A DNA stretch of 64,000 nucleotides from Luteibacter sp. (GTDB lineage: Bacteria > Pseudomonadota > Gammaproteobacteria > Xanthomonadales > Rhodanobacteraceae), in the NCBI RefSeq assembly GCF_009912395.1, contig NZ_WNDO01000002.1:124001-188000 (forward strand). The letters are read 5' to 3'. The notes beneath the pieces were generated by a model that did not search any database, was not told where the DNA came from, and was given only the letters and a program-made list of their open reading frames with translations. Every line of letters begins with the position of its first letter. Positions within the stretch are counted from its first letter, which is position 1. Positions 1 to 6,942 of this stretch are shown piece after piece. The position numbers and the translations under genes were made by a program.

Positions 1-125
1 GTCGCCTCCCGCCGCCGACGGGCTACACCTACACCGATGTCCGCCTTGCCCATGCCGAGGGCGTGTTCCGCACGCAGCTGCGCCGCCGCCAGGTGTCGCC
101 ATGGAGTGACCAATGGCAGCCGTGA
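1..125 (+). CDS. C-terminal fragment of an upstream phage protein
   Basis: An open frame enters from the left edge (codons in phase with base 3) and stops with TGA at 123-125. The last 40 residues include the stretch GYTYTDVRLAHAEGVFRTQL and end SPWSDQWQP, with ordinary codon use for this GC-rich region. The frame overlaps the start of the RusA gene by 13 nt, the tight packing typical of phage operons. I do not recognise the family. By position it belongs to the early or replication module of the prophage. Only the 3' end is in the window, so no function is proposed. Confidence 0.6.
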   Translation, partial: RLPPPTGYTYTDVRLAHAEGVFRTQLRRRQVSPWSDQWQP

Positions 126-541
126 TCGAGATCGTGGCCTACGGCACGCCCGGCCCGCAGGGCAGCAAGCGCCACCTCGGCGGGGGCGTGATGGTGGAAT
201 CGTCGAAGAAGGTGAAGCCGTGGCGCCAGGACGTGAAGGCTGCCGCGCTCGAGGCCCGCGCCGGCGCGACACCCATCGACGCCCCGGTGGTGTGCCGCAT
301 GGTATTCACCCTGCCGAAGCCGACCAGCGCCCCGAAGCGCCGCCGTACCTGGCCCATGCGCACGCCGGACCTGTCGAAACTGGCCAGGAGCACCGAGGAC
401 GCGCTGACGGAGGCCGGTATCTGGCGTGACGACGCGCGGCTGGTGGAGTACGAGCGCCTGGCCAAGGTCTACCCGGGCGAGGATCCGGAAGCCCTGGACG
501 CTCCCGGCGTCCGCATCGTGCTGAGGGCGCTGGAAGCATGA
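113..541 (+). CDS. rusA: RusA-family Holliday junction resolvase
   Basis: This 142-residue protein has the RusA layout: an N-terminal strand followed by GTPGPQGSKRH, a central FTLPKP segment, and the acidic block PDLSKLARSTEDALT...IWRDD (residues 85-107). RusA enzymes are dimeric, metal-dependent endonucleases that cut Holliday junctions, and phages use them for recombination and replication intermediates. The classical D-x-D-N motif is here D86-L-S-K, a variation that I believe occurs in phage members; D97 and the D106-D107 pair are kept. GGAG at 103-106 sits 6 nt before the ATG, supporting this start. The stop overlaps the next ATG (ATGA). Family assignment is confident; activity is inferred. 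Confidence 0.85.
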   Translation: MAAVIEIVAYGTPGPQGSKRHLGGGVMVESSKKVKPWRQDVKAAALEARAGATPIDAPVVCRMVFTLPKPTSAPKRRRTWPMRTPDLSKLARSTEDALTEAGIWRDDARLVEYERLAKVYPGEDPEALDAPGVRIVLRALEA

Positions 542-747
542 CGCCCGACTACGGCTGCACCGAAACCGGCAAGCGCCGCTACCTCACATCCGCCGATGCG
601 CATGCCGCCGTGGTCGGCACGAAGCGCCGCGGGCACCGCGTCCGCCCGTACCGCTGCGACCACTGCCACGGCTGGCACCTGACTCACTACCTGCAAGAGG
701 TCCGGCCGAAGAGCCGGGCACGAACCATACCGAGGCCCCTACGATGA
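538..747 (+). CDS. Small phage zinc-ribbon-like protein
   Basis: A 69-residue protein whose ATG overlaps the rusA stop. It contains YRCDHCHGWHLTH (about residues 40-52), a C-x2-C pair followed by two histidines, which suggests a small metal-binding finger. The rest is basic, with many Arg and Lys. Short proteins with this Y-R-C-x2-C-x2-W-H-L-T signature are common in lambdoid and related phages next to recombination genes, where their role is unknown. Its own stop overlaps the next start by 4 nt. Nucleic-acid binding is an inference from charge and the finger-like motif. Confidence 0.7.
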   Translation: MTPDYGCTETGKRRYLTSADAHAAVVGTKRRGHRVRPYRCDHCHGWHLTHYLQEVRPKSRARTIPRPLR

Positions 748-1238
748 ACGCGAAGCTCGAGAAGATTGCCCAGATGGAGGGCAAGACCACCTACAAGGAT
801 TTCCGGCAGGGCTTCGCACCGCGATCGCTGGCATGCGATTCGGACGCGGACATCAAGATGGCCCTGGGTATGGCGCAGCGGAAGGTGGGGGCGGTGGCCG
901 TGGCCGCGCTGGAAACCCGGTACGCCTCCACGCTGATGCACGAGCGTACCCTGCGCCGTGCGTGGGACCACAAGGTCCGGGAGGATGCCAAGGGGGCCAA
1001 GGCGAAGCTGCCGCCGCACGAGGTCGCCGTCCTGCGTATGGGCGCAGCCCTTGCGGTTCGCCGGCTGGCCGGGGCGCAGATGACCCAGCACGAGGTGGCC
1101 GAGTACGCCTGGCTGCTGTGTGTCCGCCGGGAGCGACTGGACGACGCCATGCGGTCCGCTGGCGGCTGGCTGGATAGCCTGTGTGGGGACGCGGAAGAGA
1201 AGTTCCTCGGGGCGTTGACCCGGACGAAGGCTGCCTAG
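744..1238 (+). CDS. Phage protein of unknown function, possible late-gene regulator by position
   Basis: A 164-residue, mostly alpha-helical protein rich in Ala, Arg and Lys, with no recognised motif. It starts at an ATG overlapping the previous stop and is preceded by GAGG. It lies between the recombination genes and the lysis cassette, where lambdoid phages often carry their antiterminator or late activator. That position is the only basis for suggesting a regulatory role. I see no zinc-binding cysteine cluster like that of lambda Q and no clear helix-turn-helix. Confidence 0.55.
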   Translation: MNAKLEKIAQMEGKTTYKDFRQGFAPRSLACDSDADIKMALGMAQRKVGAVAVAALETRYASTLMHERTLRRAWDHKVREDAKGAKAKLPPHEVAVLRMGAALAVRRLAGAQMTQHEVAEYAWLLCVRRERLDDAMRSAGGWLDSLCGDAEEKFLGALTRTKAA

Positions 1239-1310
1239 TCCGGAAACTTGCCAGCCCCCCGGGGCAGTGGCATCTTCGGCTGGCGTCATCACCAACAGGA
1301 GGAAGAAAGG

Positions 1311-1472
1311 ATGTCTGATAAGCCCCGGCCGACAACACCGTCCCCGCGCCCCACACCAACTCCGCGTCCCACGCCAACCCCCCGGCCCACACCGGATCAC
1401 AGGCCCAGCAATCCCGGAACCCGGGCACCTGGCACCGGCAGCACCGGTCCGAAAGGCCCGCCGAGGCCGTAA
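1311..1472 (+). CDS. Proline-rich small peptide with PTPRP repeats
   Basis: A 53-residue peptide. AGGAGG at 1297-1302 lies 8 nt before the ATG, an unusually good ribosome binding site, which is the main reason to call it. Residues 6-33 are a Thr-Pro-Arg-Pro repeat (PTPRP units) and the rest is rich in Pro, Gly and Thr. Such low-complexity peptides are usually extended and unstructured. No signal peptide or membrane segment is seen. Function is unknown; it is followed after 3 nt by a membrane protein gene and may be co-translated with it. Confidence 0.5.
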   Translation: MSDKPRPTTPSPRPTPTPRPTPTPRPTPDHRPSNPGTRAPGTGSTGPKGPPRP

Positions 1473-1475
1473 CGC

Positions 1476-1895
1476 ATGGATCTGAAGGAAGTCCGTGGTT
1501 GCTACGACTACCACACAGGCAAAGCGGGTGACGTCGGTCGCCAGTTGGCGCTGGGAGGTATCGCTGTCGTGTGGTTGCTGCATGGAGATTCGCGCGTCCT
1601 GGCCTTCCCGAAGTTGCTCCTGATCGCCTTGGGGTTCTTCTGTGGATCGCTGGCGCTGGATTTCCTGCACTACCTCTCGTGCTCGGCGATCTGGGGTATC
1701 TACGGACGCAACAAGGAAAAGGATCTCCAGGGGCAGGGCATCAATCCGGCGTCTCCAGCCGCCATATTCGATGCTCCGCCCTTCATCAACTGGACTGGCC
1801 TCATCTTTTACTGGGCTAAGGGGATGGCGCTTATCATCGGTGGGGTCTATCTGGGCATCTACCTGTGGGCCCGGATAAGCGCCGCCGATGTGTAG
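1476..1895 (+). CDS. Integral membrane protein of unknown function
   Basis: A 139-residue protein with three or four hydrophobic segments: about 23-36, 43-67 (PKLLLIALGFFCGSLALDFL), 105-112, and 115-130 (GMALIIGGVYLGIYLWA). The loop between the second and third segments is polar and carries basic residues, consistent with a cytoplasmic loop. It is not a typical holin in length. It may be a prophage accessory (morons often sit here, between the early and lysis modules). It begins 3 nt after the proline-rich peptide and is followed by a terminator-like hairpin, so it may end a short transcription unit. Confidence 0.6.
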   Translation: MDLKEVRGCYDYHTGKAGDVGRQLALGGIAVVWLLHGDSRVLAFPKLLLIALGFFCGSLALDFLHYLSCSAIWGIYGRNKEKDLQGQGINPASPAAIFDAPPFINWTGLIFYWAKGMALIIGGVYLGIYLWARISAADV

Positions 1896-2003
1896 ACCAT
1901 CTCGCGCGCGGTAGTCATCTTGACGGGACTGGAAAAGCAGTTAAATTCCCCACCATCCAGAACTAACTCCAGCGGCCGCCTTGCGCGGCCGTTGGCATTT
2001 GAA

Positions 2004-2029
2004 GGCCCCGCCATCGAGCGGGGCTTTTT
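2004..2029 (+). terminator. Rho-independent terminator before lysis genes
   Basis: GCCCCG, an 8-nt loop and CGGGGC form a perfect GC stem followed directly by TTTTT on the + strand. It lies downstream of the membrane protein gene and just upstream of the lysis cassette, so it could separate an early/accessory transcript from late transcription or be a site of phage antitermination. Confidence 0.7.
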
Positions 2030-2049
2030 CGTTGGAGCAATTGCTCGCC

Positions 2050-2598
2050 ATGCCCATCCCGCTTCCCATCAGTCCGGCCGACGCGCTGGCCAAGATCATC
2101 GACCCGACCAGCGCGCTGTTGCCCGGCGTCCCGTGGGATGACCGGGTTGCCGTTGCGATCCTGGCCATCGGGCTGCAGGAGGGCGGCAAGGACGGGCAGA
2201 TCGCCTATCGCCAGCAGATCAGCGGCCCGGCGCGTGGTCCCTGGATGTTCGAGCAGGGTGGCGGCGTGCATGGGGTGATGACTCATCAGGCCACGGCCAA
2301 GCTCGCGGGGCAGCTGCTGGCTCGCCGCGGCGTGCCGAAGACCGAACGCAGCGCGTATCTGGCGCTGGCTGGGGATGACCTCCTGGCTTGTGGGTTCGCC
2401 CGGTTGCTGCTGTACAGCGATCCCGCGCCGTTGCCGAACCTGGGCTATGCCGAGGGCATGTGGAACTACTACCTGCGCAACTGGCGTCCGGGCGCCTACA
2501 CGCGCGGGAACGCGGCAACACGGACCATCCTGGCCGGGAAGTTCATGCACAACTACGACATCGCCGTCAGCGCCGTGCAGAGGGAAGCTGCGGCATGA
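2050..2598 (+). CDS. Putative phage muralytic enzyme (lysozyme/transglycosylase-like)
   Basis: From the ATG at 2050 this is 182 residues. The core reads AILAIGLQEGG...QQISGPARGPWMFEQGGG (about residues 36-68), with a catalytic-type Glu in the LQEGG segment followed by a conserved GPARGPW turn. This arrangement resembles lysozyme-fold phage proteins found next to holin and Rz genes. Position supports this: it opens a block of holin and spanin genes. There is no signal peptide, so release through a holin would be expected. An upstream in-frame GTG would add 23 residues overlapping the terminator and is less likely. The endolysin role is inferred from context and this motif only. Confidence 0.55.
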   Translation: MPIPLPISPADALAKIIDPTSALLPGVPWDDRVAVAILAIGLQEGGKDGQIAYRQQISGPARGPWMFEQGGGVHGVMTHQATAKLAGQLLARRGVPKTERSAYLALAGDDLLACGFARLLLYSDPAPLPNLGYAEGMWNYYLRNWRPGAYTRGNAATRTILAGKFMHNYDIAVSAVQREAAA

Positions 2599-2936
2599 AT
2601 CGGCCCGTCATCGACAATCAGTGGACGCTGGGCAACATCGTTTCGGCGGCCACCGCGACGATCACCTTGCTTACGGTTGTCGGCAGCATGGCCTGGCGCG
2701 TCTTCAGCATCGACGCATCCGCCGCGCAGGTAAGCCAAGCCCTCGCCCAGTCGGGCCAGAACAAGACCGACATCGTGCAGCTGCGCTCCGACGTCGACAT
2801 GCTGAAGCAGCGCCGCGCCGAGGATGCCGGCGCCGTGCAGAACATGCGCACCGAGATCGTCGGGCGCCTCGAGCGTATCGAGGGGAAGCTCGACCAGAAG
2901 GCCGACAAGCAGCCCCTCCGGGAGTGGACGAAGTGA
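2595..2936 (+). CDS. Single-pass membrane protein with coiled coil (lysis cassette)
   Basis: A 113-residue protein whose ATG overlaps the preceding stop (ATGA). Residues about 14-36 form one transmembrane segment (SAATATITLLTVVGSMAWRV), followed by a long charged heptad-like helix to residue 108 containing LERIEGKLDQK. Small phage proteins with one N-terminal membrane helix and a coiled coil are common beside holins and may act as anti-holins or inner-membrane partners. A separate Rz-like gene follows downstream, so this is not the only spanin candidate. Exact role unknown. Confidence 0.6.
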   Translation: MNRPVIDNQWTLGNIVSAATATITLLTVVGSMAWRVFSIDASAAQVSQALAQSGQNKTDIVQLRSDVDMLKQRRAEDAGAVQNMRTEIVGRLERIEGKLDQKADKQPLREWTK

Positions 2937-3190
2937 ACCTGACCCTCATGAAGCTCCGGCTGTGTGCCTTCTGGCGTGCCCTGCTGCCGTGGTTGCTGCT
3001 GCGCCTGCGTCAGCCCACGACCTACATCGGGCTCGTAGTGAAGGTTGCCGCCATCTTCGGCCTGACCATCACGGACTCGACCGCCGGCCAGGTGGCTGAA
3101 ATCGCTGCCGTGCTCGTCGGCGCCATGCTCGTCGCCTGGGACCAGGACAAGGCCCAGCGTATCGACGACACCGACCAGGCGGGAGCCTGA
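2933..3190 (+). CDS. Putative phage holin, GTG start
   Basis: An 85-residue protein starting at GTG 2933, 8 nt after GGAG and overlapping the preceding stop (GTGA). An internal ATG at 2948 is the alternative. Two hydrophobic segments are visible, IGLVVKVAAIFGLTI (about 34-48) and VAEIAAVLVGAMLVAW (about 54-69), flanked by an Arg-rich N-terminus and a charged C-terminus. This size and topology fit a small holin that perforates the inner membrane at lysis. Its place between the muralytic enzyme and Rz/Rz1 supports the call. Confidence 0.65.
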   Translation: MNLTLMKLRLCAFWRALLPWLLLRLRQPTTYIGLVVKVAAIFGLTITDSTAGQVAEIAAVLVGAMLVAWDQDKAQRIDDTDQAGA

Positions 3191-3191
3191 C

Positions 3192-3425
3192 ATGCACATC
3201 AAGGTCGCCCGCGTCCGCTTCTTCGCCTCCTTCGCCCATTTCCGCTCCGATCTGCGCCCGCTGCACGGGCCGCAGACATGGCCATGGTGGCGGCAACTGG
3301 CGTGCAAGGCGCTGCGTCTTCAGGTCTGGGCACCGAGCACCGGTTACCGCTTGTGGGTGTATACCCGCTGGGGTGCCTGTTTCTTCGACGTGTTCATTGA
3401 CCGTCGCAAGGCCGCTTCGGCATGA
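3192..3425 (+). CDS. Hypothetical small basic phage protein
   Basis: A 77-residue protein rich in Arg, Phe and Trp, with two short aromatic stretches (TWPWWRQL, YRLWVYTRWG) and no clear membrane helix. It begins 1 nt after the holin gene and its stop overlaps the start of the Rz-like gene, so it is probably translated as part of the lysis cassette. No family recognised. Confidence 0.5.
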   Translation: MHIKVARVRFFASFAHFRSDLRPLHGPQTWPWWRQLACKALRLQVWAPSTGYRLWVYTRWGACFFDVFIDRRKAASA

Positions 3426-3748
3426 CTTGGTTGCTGTCCCTCCTGCGCAGCGGCAAGGACTGGGCGCTGGCGATACTCGCCACGATCGCCGCGGCCGCTG
3501 CTGCCTACTTCTTCGGCCGTCGCAGTGGTTCGAGCGAGGCCACCAAGACCGCGCAGCTTCAGCAGCGTGCGGAGCAGGCCGAAACCAACGCTGCCGTGGC
3601 GCAGGCTGCGGCGCATAACGCCGAGGTCCGCCATGCCGTCGAATCCGAAACCGCCTCTCTCCCTGATGCGCCTCCTTCGAGCGTTGCCGCTGCTCCTGCT
3701 GGTACGGCCGCTGGTCGGCTGCGCGATGCTGGGTGGACACGCGACTGA
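3422..3748 (+). CDS. Rz-like inner-membrane spanin subunit
   Basis: A 108-residue protein with an N-terminal transmembrane anchor (ALAILATIAAAAAAYFFGRR, about 15-34), then a periplasmic helix with heptad-like Ala, Gln and Glu repeats (about 40-75). This is the plan of i-spanins, which join inner and outer membranes in the last step of lysis. The decisive support is the overlapping +1-frame lipoprotein gene inside its 3' half, the standard Rz/Rz1 arrangement. Sequence conservation of spanins is low, so the call rests on architecture and context. Confidence 0.75.
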   Translation: MTWLLSLLRSGKDWALAILATIAAAAAAYFFGRRSGSSEATKTAQLQQRAEQAETNAAVAQAAAHNAEVRHAVESETASLPDAPPSSVAAAPAGTAAGRLRDAGWTRD

Positions 3749-3911
3749 GCCGAAGCCGGTCATCGTTTCCGACCCCTGTAGCGCCTGGAAGCCGATCTTC
3801 GTGAGCACGAAGGATGTGCTGACCGACGCGACCGCCAAGGCGATCCTCGATCACAACGAGACAGGCGCACGGCTCTGTGGCTGGAAGCCACGCACCACGA
3901 GCAAGAAGTAG
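3633..3911 (+). CDS. Rz1-like outer-membrane lipoprotein spanin, embedded in Rz
   Basis: This frame starts inside the Rz-like gene in another reading frame and runs past its end. ATG 3633 has GAGG 6 nt upstream; ATG 3666 is an alternative giving 81 residues. The N-terminus MRLLRALPLLLLVRPLVGC (from 3666) is a lipoprotein signal with lipobox LVGC. The mature part has DPCSAWKPIFVSTKDVLTDAT and ILDHNETG...LCGW, matching the LysC/Rz1-type family (W-x-P-I...T..T...I..HN..W/C). Two mature cysteines may form a disulfide. It would be the outer-membrane half of the spanin complex. Confidence 0.75.
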   Translation: MPSNPKPPLSLMRLLRALPLLLLVRPLVGCAMLGGHATEPKPVIVSDPCSAWKPIFVSTKDVLTDATAKAILDHNETGARLCGWKPRTTSKK

Positions 3912-3999
3912 CCCTCCCACCGCCAACCAGGCGCACCGCCGAACCACCGAACCGAGTCGCTTCCGCGAGTCGGGCAGGGTGGATCAGCCGGAGACCGAC

Positions 4000-4611
4000 A
4001 TGGCACCCCGAAAGACAGCCGCGAAGAAGAGCGGCAAGGCCCCCAAGGCCACCACCAAGAAGACGGCCAAGACGCCGCCGAAGACCACGACACGCGCACC
4101 GCGCAAGTCCACGGCGGACGTGCCCGCCGGCGAGTCCTACGTCACCTACACCCCGGAAATCTCCGCTGCCGTCTGCGCGCTGATATCCGAGGGCGCATCG
4201 GTGCGTGCGATCGCTGCGATGCAAGGCATGCCGAGCAAGGCCGCGATCTTCCAGTGGCTGGCGAAGCACGAGGATTTCCGGGTCGCCTACATGGCCGCCA
4301 CGCATGAGCGTGCGCATGCGCGGTACGAGTCGATGGATGAGGTGATGGATGACCTCCGCCGCGGCAAGATCGACTCGCGCGCAGCGCGGGTCATGGTCGA
4401 CGCGTTGAAGTGGCAATGCGCCATCGAAGCGCCCGAACGATACGGCCAGGTGTCCCGCCACGAGCTGACCGGCAGGAATGGTGGGCCGATCAAGTCCCAG
4501 CAGCTACCGGCAGCCGACATGACGCCGGAAGAACGTCAAGCCGAGATCCGCAATCTCGCCGCCCAGCATCCCGAGCTGTTCGCCACTGTGGCGAGTGGCC
4601 CCGCCCACTAG
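4000..4611 (+). CDS. Phage terminase small subunit
   Basis: From the ATG at 4000 (GGAGA at 3990-3994) the product is 203 residues. The first 45 residues are Lys/Ala/Thr-rich and probably disordered. Residues about 55-90 (EISAAVCALISEGASVRAIA...KAAIFQWLAKHEDF) form a helix-turn-helix like that of small terminases that recognise the packaging site. The helices after it (AHARYESMDEVMDDLRRGKI) resemble an oligomerisation region. The last part has DMTPEERQAEIRNLAAQHPELF. It is followed by fibre genes and then the large terminase, so the two subunits are separated by about 2.3 kb, which is unusual but known. Confidence 0.8.
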   Translation: MAPRKTAAKKSGKAPKATTKKTAKTPPKTTTRAPRKSTADVPAGESYVTYTPEISAAVCALISEGASVRAIAAMQGMPSKAAIFQWLAKHEDFRVAYMAATHERAHARYESMDEVMDDLRRGKIDSRAARVMVDALKWQCAIEAPERYGQVSRHELTGRNGGPIKSQQLPAADMTPEERQAEIRNLAAQHPELFATVASGPAH

Positions 4612-4621
4612 GAGTAGCCCC

Positions 4622-4990
4622 ATGGCTCTTACCCCCAGCGAAGTCGCCCTGCGACTCAACAGCCTGCCGTCCGACCAGGCGCGTGCGCTCACCCAGCTGT
4701 TCGAGAAGCTGATCGATGACGTGGCGGCCGGCGGCGGCTCGGGCACGGTCACGAGCAACGACATCACCGATGCCACCGCCACCGGCAAGTCCGTCTTGAC
4801 CTCGGCAAGTGCGGCTGCGGCGCGCACCGCGATCGGCGCCGCACCGACGACCGTCGCGACGACTGCCGCCGCCGGTCTCGTGAAAATGGCCGCTACGCAG
4901 GCGAACAGCACCGCAACCGACGTGGCCGGCCTGGTCACCGACTTCAACGCGCTGCTGGCCAAGCTCAAGACCGCGGGCCTGATGGCGTAA
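4622..4990 (+). CDS. Head-fibre-like / short fibre protein
   Basis: A 122-residue protein; AGGAGT at 4610-4615 precedes the ATG. The middle contains TVTSNDITDATATGKSVLTS and SAAAARTAIGAAPTT, a repeat signature seen in phage head-fibre and tail-fibre proteins, where it forms beta-structured trimeric shafts. The ends are helical (SEVALRLNSLPSDQARALTQLFEKL and VTDFNALLAKLKTAGLM). It probably decorates the head or forms part of the fibre. It begins a four-gene fibre block placed before the large terminase. Confidence 0.6.
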   Translation: MALTPSEVALRLNSLPSDQARALTQLFEKLIDDVAAGGGSGTVTSNDITDATATGKSVLTSASAAAARTAIGAAPTTVATTAAAGLVKMAATQANSTATDVAGLVTDFNALLAKLKTAGLMA

Positions 4991-4997
4991 CCGACCC

Positions 4998-6179
4998 ATG
5001 GCAACGACACTCGACAACTTCGTCCGGTCGGTGCTGGCCGTCGATGCCACGGCCGCGGACACTCAGCTCGTCCTGGCCAAGGCCGCAGCGCCCCTGCGCG
5101 ATCCGCCGGCGGCAACCACGGCCGCGCCGGGCGTCCTGGTGTTGCAGGACGCGCCAGCCGCACCGGCGAAGATCGAGATTGTGCGCTACACCGGTCGCAA
5201 TATCGTCGGTAACCAGGTGACATTGACCGGCGTCACCCGCGCGCAGGAGGGCACGACGGCACAGTCGTGGACGGCAGGTACGCCGACCCTTCAGGGCATT
5301 ACCGCTGGACTTCTGGCGGGCAAAATGGATATCGGCGACACCGCCGCCGCCGCAGCGAAGCTGGCCACGCCGCGTACCTTCTCCCTGACCGGCGTCGTCA
5401 ACGCATCGGGCGTGCCCTTCGACGGCACGCTCGACCTCACCCTGAATACAACGATCGCGGACAACGCGCTGACCTTCGCCATGGTCAGCGGTCTCCAGGC
5501 GGCGCTGAACGGGAAGCTCAGCACCGACGGGGGCACGTTGTCGGGTGGTCTCACCGTGAATGGGGCGCTGACCGCCAACTCCCTTGCGACGACGAGCGGG
5601 CCAGTATCGATCGATGCCGCAAGCGGGAGCCGCAACGTTCGGGCGCTCAATGGCGGCAAGATGGTGTGGCAGCAGGCATTCGGCGATACCACGGCCGACC
5701 TCGCGCGCTACGACGACAGTGGTGTCTTTGTCGCCAATGCGATGTCCGTGAATCGCGCGACTGGCGTCGTCACCATGGAAAAGCGACCCCTCTTCGGAAC
5801 GGCGACCCCTTGGGATACCGGCAACCTGACTCCCGTGAAGGTGGGAGTCTCGACGACCTCGCCCGGTACGATCTTGCAGTCGCCGCTTCCCCCGTCGATA
5901 GCGGTCATCGACACTTCGGGAAATACCCGAAATGTCGCCTTGCAGGTCAGCAACGCCGCCAACAACTCCGCTTCGGCAGTGATCGGTTTTATCCGCGAAG
6001 GCGTCTTCGGTGCGTACTTCGGATTGGACACCGATAACCAGTGGAAAGTGGGTGGATGGTCGATGGGTCAGAAGGCCTACGTGGTCCACCACGACGGTAA
6101 TCGCTGCCTCGTCTTCGTCCAGGGTTCCGATCCGGGCGGTGACCCGAAGATCAAGGACGGCGACCTGTGGGTGTGGTGA
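4998..6179 (+). CDS. Phage tail fibre protein
   Basis: A 393-residue protein rich in Thr, Ala, Gly and Asn. The N-terminal 110 residues (ending near GVTRAQEGTTAQSW) are a typical virion-attachment module. Residues 110-210 carry repeats such as TFSLTGVVNASGVPFDGTLD and GKLSTDGGTLSGGLTVNG, characteristic of tail-fibre shafts. The C-terminal part ends VQGSDPGGDPKIKDGDLWVW, a motif often found at the tips of phage fibres. It should mediate receptor binding. No S74 chaperone domain is present in this frame; a possible remnant lies two genes downstream. Confidence 0.75.
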   Translation: MATTLDNFVRSVLAVDATAADTQLVLAKAAAPLRDPPAATTAAPGVLVLQDAPAAPAKIEIVRYTGRNIVGNQVTLTGVTRAQEGTTAQSWTAGTPTLQGITAGLLAGKMDIGDTAAAAAKLATPRTFSLTGVVNASGVPFDGTLDLTLNTTIADNALTFAMVSGLQAALNGKLSTDGGTLSGGLTVNGALTANSLATTSGPVSIDAASGSRNVRALNGGKMVWQQAFGDTTADLARYDDSGVFVANAMSVNRATGVVTMEKRPLFGTATPWDTGNLTPVKVGVSTTSPGTILQSPLPPSIAVIDTSGNTRNVALQVSNAANNSASAVIGFIREGVFGAYFGLDTDNQWKVGGWSMGQKAYVVHHDGNRCLVFVQGSDPGGDPKIKDGDLWVW

Positions 6180-6182
6180 CGC

Positions 6183-6629
6183 ATGACGTTCAGTAGGCGC
6201 TTCGGCGGCGGCTGGGTCGCACCGACGATCATCCGCCGGCGCGTGGGCAATACCTGGGCGGATGTGCAGAACATCTACCGCCGCATCAATGGGGCATGGG
6301 TGCTCGCGTGGCAACGCTACGTCGCGGTCACGGCTACTGCAAATAGCATCAGCAGTGGCGCAAGCTCCAAGGGCACATTCGTCATCGGCGTGGTCACGGT
6401 GACCGGTCACGACGGAACCGGCAGCTACACCTATAGCAGTCCCGTGCTGGTGGGCGGCAGTGCGAGCGGCCCGAATTCCACCATTGGGTACACGCAAAGC
6501 GGAAACCAGTACACCTTCCACGCGACTAACGCCAATCCCAACACCGACAGCTTGCGCCCGGTTTATCGGGTCACGGTCTCCGATGGCCGCACCAGCGGCG
6601 CTGTCGACTTCAGCGTTAACTGGAATTGA
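6183..6629 (+). CDS. Fibre-associated phage protein, Ig-like beta domain
   Basis: A 148-residue protein beginning 3 nt after the tail fibre. Residues 1-45 contain two copies of a short IYRRINGAWV-type motif (RVGNTWADVQNIYRRINGAW), seen in phage tail-tip proteins. Residues 50-147 look like a beta-sandwich: alternating Thr, Ser and Gly, with GTFVIGVVTVTGHDGTGSYT and YRVTVSDGRTSGAVDFSV. This domain resembles bacterial Ig-like folds used for surface attachment. It is probably a tail-tip or fibre accessory. Assignment is by composition and place. Confidence 0.55.
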   Translation: MTFSRRFGGGWVAPTIIRRRVGNTWADVQNIYRRINGAWVLAWQRYVAVTATANSISSGASSKGTFVIGVVTVTGHDGTGSYTYSSPVLVGGSASGPNSTIGYTQSGNQYTFHATNANPNTDSLRPVYRVTVSDGRTSGAVDFSVNWN

Positions 6630-6635
6630 TCGATC

Positions 6636-6938
6636 ATGCCTATCGCAGATGAACGCCTGATGTCGAACCTCCGGGAGATGACGGACTGCCTCCCGTGCGT
6701 GAAAGCGCTGACGCCGCTTCGTGTATTCGATAAGACGACCGGGCGGGAAACCCTGGCGATCGGCACCGCGGCGAGCCAGGCTGCCATCCCGGAACTGATC
6801 TCGTCAGGCGCCGATGGTTACCAGCGCCTGGACTACGAACTGCTCACGGTGCGGCTCATCGGCGCCGTGAAGACGCTGGCCGCCCAGGTGGAAGCCCTTC
6901 AGGCGCAGATCGCAGCGGGAGGCGGAGGCACCGCCTGA
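6636..6938 (+). CDS. Small fibre-module protein with S74-like helical end
   Basis: A 100-residue protein between the fibre genes and the large terminase. Its C-terminal half, YQRLDYELLTVRLIGAVKTLAAQVEALQAQI, resembles the terminal helix of S74/endosialidase-type intramolecular chaperones, in which a tyrosine-containing strand is followed by a long helix of the AVKELAAQVEAL kind. The catalytic Ser-Lys part of an S74 protease is not visible. It may be a stand-alone fibre chaperone or a structural tail protein. Moderate confidence that it is a gene, low for function. Confidence 0.5.
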   Translation: MPIADERLMSNLREMTDCLPCVKALTPLRVFDKTTGRETLAIGTAASQAAIPELISSGADGYQRLDYELLTVRLIGAVKTLAAQVEALQAQIAAGGGGTA

Positions 6939-6942
6939 CCCC

